Assembly (NCBI GenBank): GCA_040218045.1
Contig: JAVJQA010000030.1
Location: 11,161 to 75,160, forward strand
Origin: Marinoscillum sp040218045
Lineage (GTDB): Bacteria > Bacteroidota > Bacteroidia > Cytophagales > Cyclobacteriaceae
Length of the DNA: 64,000 nt
Direction: 5' to 3'
Positions 42,270 through 50,612 of this stretch are shown piece after piece. A program made the translations under genes and the position numbers. How positions within the stretch are numbered: position 1 is the first letter of the stretch; the number at the start of each line of letters is the position of its first letter. The notes beneath the pieces are model-generated. The model saw only the letters and a list, made by a program, of their open reading frames with translations, had not been told where the DNA came from and searched no databases.

Positions 42270-43027
42270 AAGCCAGGATTAAAATATTAAAGGAAAGGCC
42301 ATTCGTAAGTGATTACGAAATCGAATCCAAAATGAATTTTGAAGAGATCTTAAACAGGCACCAGGCACAGTCAACTGGTGGCCAGAAACTGGCGGCGAAA
42401 AGTAAAGGACTACTTTACCTGACAGCAACTGTCATAATAGTATCAGCCACTGTTCTCACCATTTATTTTACAAATAACAATACACTCAGTTACAATCAAT
42501 TGCCTCCTCCCGTAGAACAACCTGATAAATCAGAGGAGACACCCATCCAAAAACCTAAACCTGATGTAGCTGATTCTGCAACGTTGAATGAACGGGAAAT
42601 TCCAAAAGAGCCAATCACTACAAAAGAGGAAGCTCCTAAAACTATTGTGAAGTCAGAGAACGCTACTGACAAAGAAACGGTACCAAACCAAAAGCAGAAA
42701 CCTATAGAAAGCGGCTATAAGCCAGCAGAGCCAGTCAGCGGCTATGAGCATCTCTATGAGTATTTCCATAAAGCATTTCAGGTTTCTGAATTGCCACATC
42801 TAGACTCACTAGATGGCACCATCGATATTCAATTTACCATAACTGCTAATGGTACCGTAGAGCAAATCACTCTGCAAAACTCTTTAAGAGCTGATTTAGA
42901 TAAACAAGCTATCCAGATTATTGAACATATGCCTCAGTGGACACCGGCGCAGCTCAATGGCAAGCCGATTAAGAGCAGGTTACAAATCCCACTCAGTTTT
43001 AGTCCCACAAAATCACCCGAAAAATGA
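42266..43027 (+). CDS. Single-pass membrane protein with TonB C-terminal domain, probable anti-sigma factor
   Basis: A 253-residue protein starting at a GTG that overlaps the sigma factor stop. Residues 1-~45 are cytoplasmic and charged (ERPFVSDYEIESKMNFEEIL). A membrane helix lies at about 48-68 (LLYLTATVIIVSATVLTIYF). A Pro/Lys/Glu-rich periplasmic spacer follows to about 150, then a TonB-like C-terminal domain (DGTIDIQFTITANGTVEQIT, MPQWTPAQLNGKPIKSRLQI). Position and topology fit an anti-sigma factor, with the TonB-like fold as a sensor arm. The anti-sigma function is inferred. Confidence 0.75.
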   Translation: MKARIKILKERPFVSDYEIESKMNFEEILNRHQAQSTGGQKLAAKSKGLLYLTATVIIVSATVLTIYFTNNNTLSYNQLPPPVEQPDKSEETPIQKPKPDVADSATLNEREIPKEPITTKEEAPKTIVKSENATDKETVPNQKQKPIESGYKPAEPVSGYEHLYEYFHKAFQVSELPHLDSLDGTIDIQFTITANGTVEQITLQNSLRADLDKQAIQIIEHMPQWTPAQLNGKPIKSRLQIPLSFSPTKSPEK

Positions 43028-45441
43028 AAAAGACTCTAATTACAATGGTCTTTGTGATTGTGTTTGCTCTAAGTGCATACACTCAACGCTTCATTCCCAT
43101 TGACTCAATCCGAATAAACTCAATTGGCCAATCAAACGGTCAAATTGTAGACCTGGATAGTGATCGCTACTTAAACTATCTGGTGGTATATCAGGACTCC
43201 TCACAGCTATATACAGGACTAATGATCAATTTTGATTCCGCTAGCATTGACACCGTTAACCTTCCTCTCTTAAATCAAACGGGTTTTCATTTAACTGACA
43301 TCAATAACAATTCCCGACCTGATCTAACTTTCAGTACCGGGAATGAAATGGACTCCCTGTTCATTTATCTTCAGAGTGATTCTCTTTCATTCAGCAGAGT
43401 GCCCTATGATACCCTTCCTGTCAGTCATTTAGCGTTCGTAGATCTTGATCAAAATGGCAAGAAAGATTTAATCTACCAGCAAGGAGAAAATTTATTGATA
43501 AAACGTTTTACAGGATCTGGATTTGTACCTTTTGATGATTCTATAAAAATAGATTCTGTTAAATCATGGATTGCAATCGCCGATTCTCTGAGTAGATCAT
43601 CCCTGATGGTTATTGGTACAGATTCAACGGACTGGCTGATTCGTGCTGTCAATCAAAAATTGTCACTAAAGGATACTTTATTTCAATTCAGGCAATTTGA
43701 TGAGGTGAAACAATTCGACTATAACAATGATGGAATTTTGGATTTTCTTGCAGCTGGAAATACTGCCAATGGATTCGAAATCAAGATTTTCGATAGAGAT
43801 ACAATCATTCAAATTGCCCAAATGGATTCTTTGGATTATTACGAGCTGTTTGCAGCAGACCTTAATTCCGACGGGCTTGAAGATATCAATCTTTCAGGTG
43901 GCAATCGGGACACTGTTGGGTTGATACGGAAGTTCTATAACCTGGGAAATCAACAGTTCAGTATGGATTCCCTCTATGCTTTCGCAAATAAGGTGTCTAT
44001 CAGTTTTGGCGACCCTGATTTTGACGGTGACCTGGATCAAATCGTTCACCTTGTGTCTGATTCAAGTACTGTGATCATTAGGTATATAAACACTACAGAA
44101 GAAACCAACTTACCTCCTGAAATTGTAGAAAAGCACTATCAATTCAGCATGGTCAAAGGATTGGCCATAGCCTGGCAAGATGCCCTGGATGACCTGACTC
44201 CAGCCGAAGCGCTTACTTATGGGGTGTTTGTAGGGGAATCTGAAGGAACCGCTGAGGTACTTTCACCTAACTTTTTACCTATTGATCCGAACCGTTTTAT
44301 ACCTTCTAAAGGCAATAGTGGGCCTAACAATAGCATTAAACTATCCAGTATAGCACCAGGAGTCTATGCCTATGGAATACAATCCATTGATAATTCACTG
44401 TATTACCTAAGCCCGGATTGTGAGGGATTCGGCAGCAGGTTTGGGCTTAATGGAGTAATAGCAAGGGGGACTGTAGAAGTTTGTGACACGGTTAAGCTCA
44501 AGGAGCAATATTATTGTCTGGGTGAAGAGGTCAATATAGAATTTTCGGAACCTAAGCCTATCTACTCTGTATCCAAAGGCTTTCTCGGTGAGATCACCAG
44601 CTACTCCACTATTCTCATAGAATCAGACACACTGTATGTAGGTAATCTTACCTGTAATGATACTTCTGCTTATGCATTGAACGTAATCAAACCTTCTAAT
44701 CTAATCCAGCCAACAGATACCATAGTTTGTAAAGGATCAGAATTAGCCCTGTTCATTGATGGTATTGACAGGATCCAATGGTCTTCGCTCTCAGGTGACA
44801 TTTTATCTAATGAACCACTTCTTGCATTTGAGGCTAATCAAAACGGACAAATCTATGTGGAAGCTTTTCGAAAGAAGTGTGCCATACGAGACACTCTCTA
44901 CTATTCTGTAAGTATACCAACGAATATCAATCTGAACAGTACACTGACCATCACCAAGGGAGATCTGGTTAATTACACATTCCCGGAGATTTATACTTAC
45001 AGTTGGAGTCCGGAAACAGGAGTGGAAAACCCACAAAGCAATCAACCAACAATAGCCAGCAGATCCTCCAGAAGCTATGTCATGACTACCTCTGACTCAC
45101 TAAACTGCGAAATTAATGACACCATTCAGGTAACTGTGGTAGATCAGGCATGGTTACCTGATCTCTTCACACCGAATGGCGATGGTAACAATGACCTATT
45201 AAAAGTGTATGGTTTGTCCAATGTTTCTGATTTTCATTTCTCAATATTCTCCAGGGAGGGCGTGAAGGTCTATGAAACCAGCAATATCTCAGAGATCAGC
45301 AACAGCGGCTGGGATGGCAAAAAAGGAGGTAAGGATCTCCCGGTAGGTGTCTATACATGGCAGGTTACCGGTGTGCTGGATGACAACTCTCAGGTAAAAC
45401 TTAATGGACAATCAAAAGGGGTTATTTACCTGATGAAATAA
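43024..45441 (+). CDS. Secreted FG-GAP-like protein with gliding-motility C-terminal domain
   Basis: An 805-residue protein. Its signal peptide (TLITMVFVIVFALSAYTQ) precedes a set of Asp-rich calcium-loop repeats of FG-GAP/VCBS type (DLDQNGKKDL, DYNNDGILDF, DLNSDGLEDI, DPDFDGDLDQ) over about 50-370. Cysteine-containing beta-sandwich regions follow. The C-terminal ~90 residues are a gliding-motility-associated (CHU_C, type B) T9SS signal: LPDLFTPNGDGNNDLLKVYG, then GWDGKKGGKDLPVGVYTWQV. It is therefore exported by type IX secretion and held at or released from the surface. It overlaps the preceding gene by four bases and precedes the PorP/SprF gene by five. Confidence 0.88.
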   Translation: MKKTLITMVFVIVFALSAYTQRFIPIDSIRINSIGQSNGQIVDLDSDRYLNYLVVYQDSSQLYTGLMINFDSASIDTVNLPLLNQTGFHLTDINNNSRPDLTFSTGNEMDSLFIYLQSDSLSFSRVPYDTLPVSHLAFVDLDQNGKKDLIYQQGENLLIKRFTGSGFVPFDDSIKIDSVKSWIAIADSLSRSSLMVIGTDSTDWLIRAVNQKLSLKDTLFQFRQFDEVKQFDYNNDGILDFLAAGNTANGFEIKIFDRDTIIQIAQMDSLDYYELFAADLNSDGLEDINLSGGNRDTVGLIRKFYNLGNQQFSMDSLYAFANKVSISFGDPDFDGDLDQIVHLVSDSSTVIIRYINTTEETNLPPEIVEKHYQFSMVKGLAIAWQDALDDLTPAEALTYGVFVGESEGTAEVLSPNFLPIDPNRFIPSKGNSGPNNSIKLSSIAPGVYAYGIQSIDNSLYYLSPDCEGFGSRFGLNGVIARGTVEVCDTVKLKEQYYCLGEEVNIEFSEPKPIYSVSKGFLGEITSYSTILIESDTLYVGNLTCNDTSAYALNVIKPSNLIQPTDTIVCKGSELALFIDGIDRIQWSSLSGDILSNEPLLAFEANQNGQIYVEAFRKKCAIRDTLYYSVSIPTNINLNSTLTITKGDLVNYTFPEIYTYSWSPETGVENPQSNQPTIASRSSRSYVMTTSDSLNCEINDTIQVTVVDQAWLPDLFTPNGDGNNDLLKVYGLSNVSDFHFSIFSREGVKVYETSNISEISNSGWDGKKGGKDLPVGVYTWQVTGVLDDNSQVKLNGQSKGVIYLMK

Positions 45442-45446
45442 TCACT

Positions 45447-46922
45447 ATGCGCAAAGGCCTAACCTGTATCCTGTTTTTTATCAGCTTTGCCATAAGTGCT
45501 CAGTTTAGCCAGTTCAACCTTACGGATATCAGAGTCAATCCAGCTTTCAGTCCGATCTATGAAGATGCTGCTTTACATATGCTTTACAGAAGTCAATTTC
45601 TGAATGGAAACAGCCGGGTAAACACATCTTATGTTCAGGGAATTTACCCATTCAAGCTATCCAATTCACTCCGGGCTGGAGCACAAATCACGGCAATGGA
45701 CGACCGGTTTGGCATTGCCGGAATCTATCGATCCAACTTTGTGGGGTTAGGTGGTGCATTAAATATAAAAACTTCCAGGACTGATTTCCTGGGTCTTGGG
45801 TTCAATGCAAATTTCAAGCACAGCTTTGCTTCTTTGGGTGGCTTGAATACCGGGTCTCAATTTATAGTAGACCGGGGCTTTATGGGATCAGACAGTAATG
45901 AACCTCTTGAGGACATAGACAATTCTTACATTACCGGAGACCTTGGATTCATCTGGGAAAAAACCACCGAACGCTATGAAAAAATGGGCTACCTAGCCTT
46001 GGCCATGTACAACTTCACCAGACCCAACGAGTCCTTTTATGAGAGTGACATTCGAATCAATCCAACCTATATCCTTAATACAGAATGGTGCCTGATGAGA
46101 ACCAACAGAATGACCCTCTCTCCTAACCTGATGATTAGAAAAACGGGTGCTAAAAGTGTATTAGCCACAGGTGTCAATGTCAATTATTCCATTAGCCATA
46201 GCAGAAGAGAAAGTAAGGATTTAATGATCGGTGTACGATACTTCTCTACTGGGATCGGTTCGCTCTCACTGCAGTATAACACCTCCTGGATTGGGTATGC
46301 CGTTAATTTTGACATGCCCCTGAAGCGAAATGGCTATGGAAGTGCTTTTGAAGTGGGGCTGATTTTCAGGAAGGAAGTAGCACCAAGGAAGTATAGAAAA
46401 AAGAGCAGTTACCTGTTCAGGTCACGAGTGACCACTCCCCTTGACTCAACCCAAACTGTAGAAAACGAAATCGCGGCTGAAGCCGGAGATCCTGAAGTGA
46501 AACCTGACACGACAAGCGCTTCACCTGGCAAAAGTCATCTCCTATATATTACCCCTGGTCAAATCGTGAATTTAAGACCAATAGAGCTCGATGATACCCT
46601 CCGTTTCAACTTTCCAACAGATGGTATATTCTTAGAGGAAAGCTATGAAGACGTGTTAAAACTTGTTGTAGAATACCTTGAAAACCATGATGATTACTAC
46701 GTGACGTTAACAGGCCATACTGATGATGTGGGCCATACCTCCTACAACCAACGCCTAGGTCATAAAAGGGCTGCAGAAGTTGCTGGTTTTTTACTCGATA
46801 GAGGGGTTGATTGGGGCAGGATCTTCATAGAAAGTGAAGGTGAATCAAGTCCACTTGCTCCCAACACCACAGAAGAAAACAGGGCCAGGAACCGTAGAGT
46901 GGATATGACATTTTCATACTAA
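45447..46922 (+). CDS. PorP/SprF-family outer-membrane protein fused to OmpA domain
   Basis: A 491-residue protein. The signal peptide (LTCILFFISFAISAQ) is followed by a PorP/SprF-type barrel over about 20-315 (QFNLTDIRVNPAFSPIYEDA; LRAGAQITAMDDRFGIAG). An OmpA-like peptidoglycan-binding domain covers about 370-491 (GHTDDVGHTSYNQRLGHKRA, then NRARNRRVDMTFSY). PorP/SprF paralogues pair with individual type B CTD cargo to hold them at the surface, and the cargo gene here is directly upstream. The OmpA domain would anchor the complex to the cell wall. Confidence 0.9.
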   Translation: MRKGLTCILFFISFAISAQFSQFNLTDIRVNPAFSPIYEDAALHMLYRSQFLNGNSRVNTSYVQGIYPFKLSNSLRAGAQITAMDDRFGIAGIYRSNFVGLGGALNIKTSRTDFLGLGFNANFKHSFASLGGLNTGSQFIVDRGFMGSDSNEPLEDIDNSYITGDLGFIWEKTTERYEKMGYLALAMYNFTRPNESFYESDIRINPTYILNTEWCLMRTNRMTLSPNLMIRKTGAKSVLATGVNVNYSISHSRRESKDLMIGVRYFSTGIGSLSLQYNTSWIGYAVNFDMPLKRNGYGSAFEVGLIFRKEVAPRKYRKKSSYLFRSRVTTPLDSTQTVENEIAAEAGDPEVKPDTTSASPGKSHLLYITPGQIVNLRPIELDDTLRFNFPTDGIFLEESYEDVLKLVVEYLENHDDYYVTLTGHTDDVGHTSYNQRLGHKRAAEVAGFLLDRGVDWGRIFIESEGESSPLAPNTTEENRARNRRVDMTFSY

Positions 46923-46943
46923 TCCACTCTACCCCAAAGGACA

Positions 46944-47582
46944 TTAATCCTGAACTAATTGTGCCTCCAAACTTTCAATTTGCACAATTACGGGATTGAT
47001 GTCCTTTTTAACTGCCCTGCGGTTCAACCATACCACGTAGATATTAAATAGGGCTATACCCACAATGCAAATCAGCTTTCCCGAGGTGTCATAAGGAAGT
47101 CCTGATAAAAACCCCGGATCCCAGTTGTAGTCAGCAGGATTTACTAAACCATATAAAAAAAGAATATTCATAATGAATGGAGGTAATACATACCAGTAGA
47201 GCACATTATTCAACATTTTTGCCTGAACCTGCATGAATTCCTTCTGCGCTTTTAGTTTGTCTACATAGGGCAGCGTATGATCTGGCTCCATATTTTTCTG
47301 AGCAGACTTCAGTCGGTAGATCACATATCCAAACCAAATGATGGCTATTCCGCAGGCAATTTTGGTCATTGGGAATGGGATCTCAAAACCCAGGTATCCA
47401 AACAAACCCATACCCAGTACAGAAGCAGTGATTTCAACTGTATCACGGTTTTTGATCCTTTTCTCTATTGATTTTATTTTACTTTTCATTTCCATCATTA
47501 AAAGTGACAAATCAAGCTTCACCAGGTCCTCGTGGCTAGCTCCTTTCCAAATTGTTCTTATGTCCTGTTCATTCATAGTCAT
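46944..47582 (-). CDS. Integral membrane protein, probable anti-sigma partner
   Basis: About 212 residues starting at MTMNEQDIRTIWKGASHEDL. A charged cytoplasmic N-terminus of about 55 residues is followed by four hydrophobic segments (about 57-73, 75-92, 134-154 and 176-197). It overlaps the upstream ECF sigma gene by 14 bases (8 if the next ATG is used). No named domain was found. A membrane protein directly downstream of and overlapping an ECF sigma factor is usually its anti-sigma factor; the N-terminal region would bind sigma. Confidence 0.65.
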   Translation of the reverse strand: MTMNEQDIRTIWKGASHEDLVKLDLSLLMMEMKSKIKSIEKRIKNRDTVEITASVLGMGLFGYLGFEIPFPMTKIACGIAIIWFGYVIYRLKSAQKNMEPDHTLPYVDKLKAQKEFMQVQAKMLNNVLYWYVLPPFIMNILFLYGLVNPADYNWDPGFLSGLPYDTSGKLICIVGIALFNIYVVWLNRRAVKKDINPVIVQIESLEAQLVQD

Positions 47583-48090
47583 TGAGTTTTGATGTAATAC
47601 AACCAAATAATTTCGCCCTGATACGCTTCATTTTTACGGCCACATGGTTTTCAGTAAGCCCGAGAATAGTGGCCATTTCACTGTAGGGCAGTTCTTCCAA
47701 ATACAATACAATCAGGGATTTGTCTGCTTCATTGAGCCCTTTGATACATGCCTTCAGTGCTTCAAACCGAGCCTGGTCCTCATCATCTGCTACCGCATGT
47801 GAGAAAGAAACACCCTCTAGCTGGACGGTCTTTTTCTTCTCGTACCTGAGTTTGGAACTCATGCACACATTCAGCGCTATTCGGTAAATCCAGGTGTTGA
47901 TGGAGGCGTTGCCTTTATAAGATTCAAGGGACTTCCATACCTGGAAAACCACCTCCTGAAATAAATCTTCAGGTTCCAGTGGTTCAACCGCATAAATCCT
48001 ACAAATCCGGAAAACAGCTTCCTTATTAGCAGAAATGGCACTTTCAAAAGTGTGTTCAGTTGAATTTTGCATCATTACTCTCTTAGTCAA
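47569..48090 (-). CDS. ECF-type RNA polymerase sigma factor
   Basis: A 173-residue ECF sigma factor. Region 2: AVFRICRIYAVEPLEPEDLF, QEVVFQVWKSLESYKGNASI and NTWIYRIALNVCMSSKLRYE. Region 4: LNEADKSLIVLYLEELPYSE and MATILGLTENHVAVKMKRIR. Several ATGs lie at the start, and the second or third methionine may be used. It is translationally coupled to the membrane protein downstream. It differs clearly from the sigma factor at 41.7 kb, so this is a second, separate regulatory pair. Confidence 0.9.
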   Translation of the reverse strand: MTKRVMMQNSTEHTFESAISANKEAVFRICRIYAVEPLEPEDLFQEVVFQVWKSLESYKGNASINTWIYRIALNVCMSSKLRYEKKKTVQLEGVSFSHAVADDEDQARFEALKACIKGLNEADKSLIVLYLEELPYSEMATILGLTENHVAVKMKRIRAKLFGCITSKLNDYE

Positions 48091-48135
48091 TCAAACTAAG
48101 AAAATATGACAAGCGTGATCGAAAAAAAATGAAAT

Positions 48136-48975
48136 TTATCGGATCCGCAAGTTTGGATTCATTGGATCCTGTTTTAGAAGCCGTACAGTAACTTCATAAA
48201 GGCCAGTATGATATTCCCTCAGTTGTTGACTTTGCTCGAAGAACACCTCTACAAGTACTGCGAAGAATTCATGGTAGTGTGATGCCGCATATGATCTTAG
48301 TAATGAAGGATGCCCAAGTGTTATTCGCTCACTCTCTTCCATGGTATATTGATTTAATAATTCAATATCTTCCCATGCAAAATACCCGTACTCAGCATTC
48401 AAAATCATATTTTCAAGCCGCAAGGCATGGGCCATTTCATGGAGTCCAAGATTTCTGCCATTGTCAGGTACCGTATATCCTTCCAGAAAATGTGTCCAAC
48501 TTAAAAAGATATGCCCATTTTTATGAACTTCTCCAAAATTAAACTGTTGCATGCCCTGTGAAAAGTAAAAGTCTGGGTATACATGAATGTATTTAAAAGT
48601 CTGAAAATAGATGCCTGGCAATCCAAATGTCAACTGAATAGCTGAGGCGGCAATCAGGGCTTTCATTTCTGGGGTCACTACTTCCAACCCTTCTTCAGGA
48701 ATGAACTCCTTTTGATTTATAAATTTTTGAACCCTGTTTTCAAATAGTGTCTTATTCCTGGGGCTGAGGCTTTTGTAATAATCGAATACCTGAACAAGAA
48801 CTTCCTTGTATACAGGCTCAATCTTTCGCAAGATTAAATATCTATTGATTGGATTCTTTAACAAGTAATATATTAAGGTTTTAATGCCCACTAGAATTTC
48901 ATAGATGTGCACAAGGACTTTGCCTAGTAATGCCAGAAAAATAATCACTCCACAAATAATCCAAAGCATGTTCAT
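48136..48975 (-). CDS. MtfA-family (M90) zinc peptidase-like protein
   Basis: A 279-residue protein with an N-terminal membrane helix (about 3-28) and an M90/MtfA-type domain. The zinc motif is HEMAHALRLE, followed by ASHYHEFFAVLVEVFFEQ with the downstream glutamate/histidine region of the family. MtfA in E. coli binds the glucose-PTS repressor Mlc, but Mlc is not known in this group. It is a paralogue of the gene immediately upstream (14-base gap) and lacks that gene's SEC-C tail. Confidence 0.85.
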   Translation of the reverse strand: MNMLWIICGVIIFLALLGKVLVHIYEILVGIKTLIYYLLKNPINRYLILRKIEPVYKEVLVQVFDYYKSLSPRNKTLFENRVQKFINQKEFIPEEGLEVVTPEMKALIAASAIQLTFGLPGIYFQTFKYIHVYPDFYFSQGMQQFNFGEVHKNGHIFLSWTHFLEGYTVPDNGRNLGLHEMAHALRLENMILNAEYGYFAWEDIELLNQYTMEESERITLGHPSLLRSYAASHYHEFFAVLVEVFFEQSQQLREYHTGLYEVTVRLLKQDPMNPNLRIR

Positions 48976-48989
48976 ATAAGCAAATTACC

Positions 48990-49859
48990 TCACAAACAGC
49001 ATTTCTTAAATTTAACTCCACTCCCACATGGACAGGGAGCATTTCTACTTATAGTGGTCGGAATTTTGTAGGATTCCATATCGATTGTCAAGTGTGGATC
49101 CTGATGAAATATCCGGGACAGCATTTCATACAATGCTGGTTCTTTGCTTTTCAGCAGGTGTGGAGTTTCGAAAAAATACTCCGCTGCTACAGCAAAAAAC
49201 TCCTTTTGATTGTAGGCCGCATATTCGTTGATCCCGTTCTTTCTTCTTCTGATCTCATCGGTTTTCTTTTTGATCAGTCCCAGCCATGGGATGCTATGAG
49301 TATTATCATTGAAACCAGGAGGAATTCCATCAATCACTCCATCCTCTTTATCAAAGAGATGTACAAACTCATGAATGCCCACATTTCGCTTATCAGTGGT
49401 CATCTCAAACCCACTATGCAATGCTGGTTTAGACAGGATGACTTTACCTTCCATCGCCCCACTCCCCACCATGCCGGTAATGATCTCTTCTTGACTACCA
49501 ATGTTAAAGTTTCGATCAAAGGAAGACGGGTAAAGCAAGACTTCATCCAGATGGCTGTAAGTCCACGCAGGAAAACCAAAAAGAGGAATCACCGCACTGC
49601 TTGCTACCAGTAATCTATCAGTTAAAGTGACTTTAGTCTGTACGCCTGAAATGCCCACATCACTTAGGAAATTTTTGAGATCTGACTCAAACTGTGCTTT
49701 TTGGGGATCATCCAGGTTTTGATAAAAGTGGACCTTCTCCTGCAGAATCTCTTTCCATCTCTGGGGAACCTGAAGGATCTCAGCCTTGTCTGACCTCAAC
49801 AGCCTCCAGCAGAAATAAAACAAGCCGATGACGACTACTGAGATAAGGACTAGAATCAT
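48990..49859 (-). CDS. MtfA-family (M90) zinc peptidase-like protein with SEC-C tail
   Basis: A 289-residue protein with an N-terminal membrane anchor (about 2-17, LVLISVVVIGLFYFCW). The MtfA domain has HEFVHLFDKEDG (zinc motif HEFVH) and FAVAAEYFFE. It ends in a SEC-C zinc motif RNAPCPCGSGVKFKKCC. SEC-C motifs bind zinc and in SecA contact SecB and ribosomes, so this tail may direct the peptidase to proteins in synthesis or export. It forms a tandem with the paralogue at 48136-48975. Confidence 0.88.
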   Translation of the reverse strand: MILVLISVVVIGLFYFCWRLLRSDKAEILQVPQRWKEILQEKVHFYQNLDDPQKAQFESDLKNFLSDVGISGVQTKVTLTDRLLVASSAVIPLFGFPAWTYSHLDEVLLYPSSFDRNFNIGSQEEIITGMVGSGAMEGKVILSKPALHSGFEMTTDKRNVGIHEFVHLFDKEDGVIDGIPPGFNDNTHSIPWLGLIKKKTDEIRRRKNGINEYAAYNQKEFFAVAAEYFFETPHLLKSKEPALYEMLSRIFHQDPHLTIDMESYKIPTTISRNAPCPCGSGVKFKKCCL

Positions 49860-49892
49860 TTGGCAATAATAAACACAAGCAATATCTTTTGG

Positions 49893-50315
49893 TTAATCAA
49901 GGTCAAAAGCTATCATCCATTCAATTCCGTATTGATCACGAAACATACCAAAATAAGCACATGATGGGCTTTCCTCAATCGGCATTTCAATTTGCCCGCC
50001 TACCGAAAGTCCATTGAATAATTTGATTGCTTCCTCTTTGCTTTCTGCACTGATTGAAATTTTGCTCCTGTTTTCGTTTTCATTTGTAGGCCCCATACTT
50101 TCCGGTACATCATTTGCCAATAAGCTGTTTTGGCCAATAGGTAAAGCAATGTGCATGATTTTATTGGCCTCATGCTCTGGCACCGGGAATTCCGGACTTG
50201 ACAGGTCTTTGAAACGGATAATTTTGGTGAACTCACCACCAAAAACTGATTTGTAAAATATGAATGCTTCTTCGGTATTTCCGTTGAAGTTGATGTGGGG
50301 ATTGATCTGTGCCAT
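49893..50315 (-). CDS. VOC-superfamily protein (PhnB-like)
   Basis: A 140-residue protein with the betaalphabetabetabeta layout of the PhnB-like glyoxalase/VOC group: INPHINFNGNTEEAFIFYKS, VFGGEFTKIIRFKD, IMHIALPIGQNSLLANDVPE, then GGQIEMPIEESPSCAYFGMF and DQYGIEWMIAFD. PhnB-like proteins are widespread with no firm enzymatic role. The spacing to the MtfA gene downstream is 33 bases, so they could share a transcript. Confidence 0.88.
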   Translation of the reverse strand: MAQINPHINFNGNTEEAFIFYKSVFGGEFTKIIRFKDLSSPEFPVPEHEANKIMHIALPIGQNSLLANDVPESMGPTNENENRSKISISAESKEEAIKLFNGLSVGGQIEMPIEESPSCAYFGMFRDQYGIEWMIAFDLD

Positions 50316-50612
50316 CGTGATAACAATTCATTTAGTATGTATCCAAATGTACCGCTTAGCTATAAAATAAATAAGGTATAATCACGTCAATAAAAGAGGC
50401 AGATTGCGACAGGGTTTACATGGGAATTATTATGGTGAATGGTTGTAAGTTGTTAATTGCAACGATTAGAGTGAGAAGAGTAGCGGATTGTGTTGAACTT
50501 TTTGTCTTGTTATTAGAAAAATGAAACGAATCACAAGCATTCAGTTTACGGCCATATAGACTATTATTCTTATAGAGTGTTGGCATCGTGTTTTAAGTAT
50601 AACTTCAGACAG
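50316..50612. other. Intergenic region upstream of the VOC gene
   Basis: These 297 AT-rich bases lie between two minus-strand genes. No gene, repeat or clear hairpin is visible. Confidence 0.5.
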
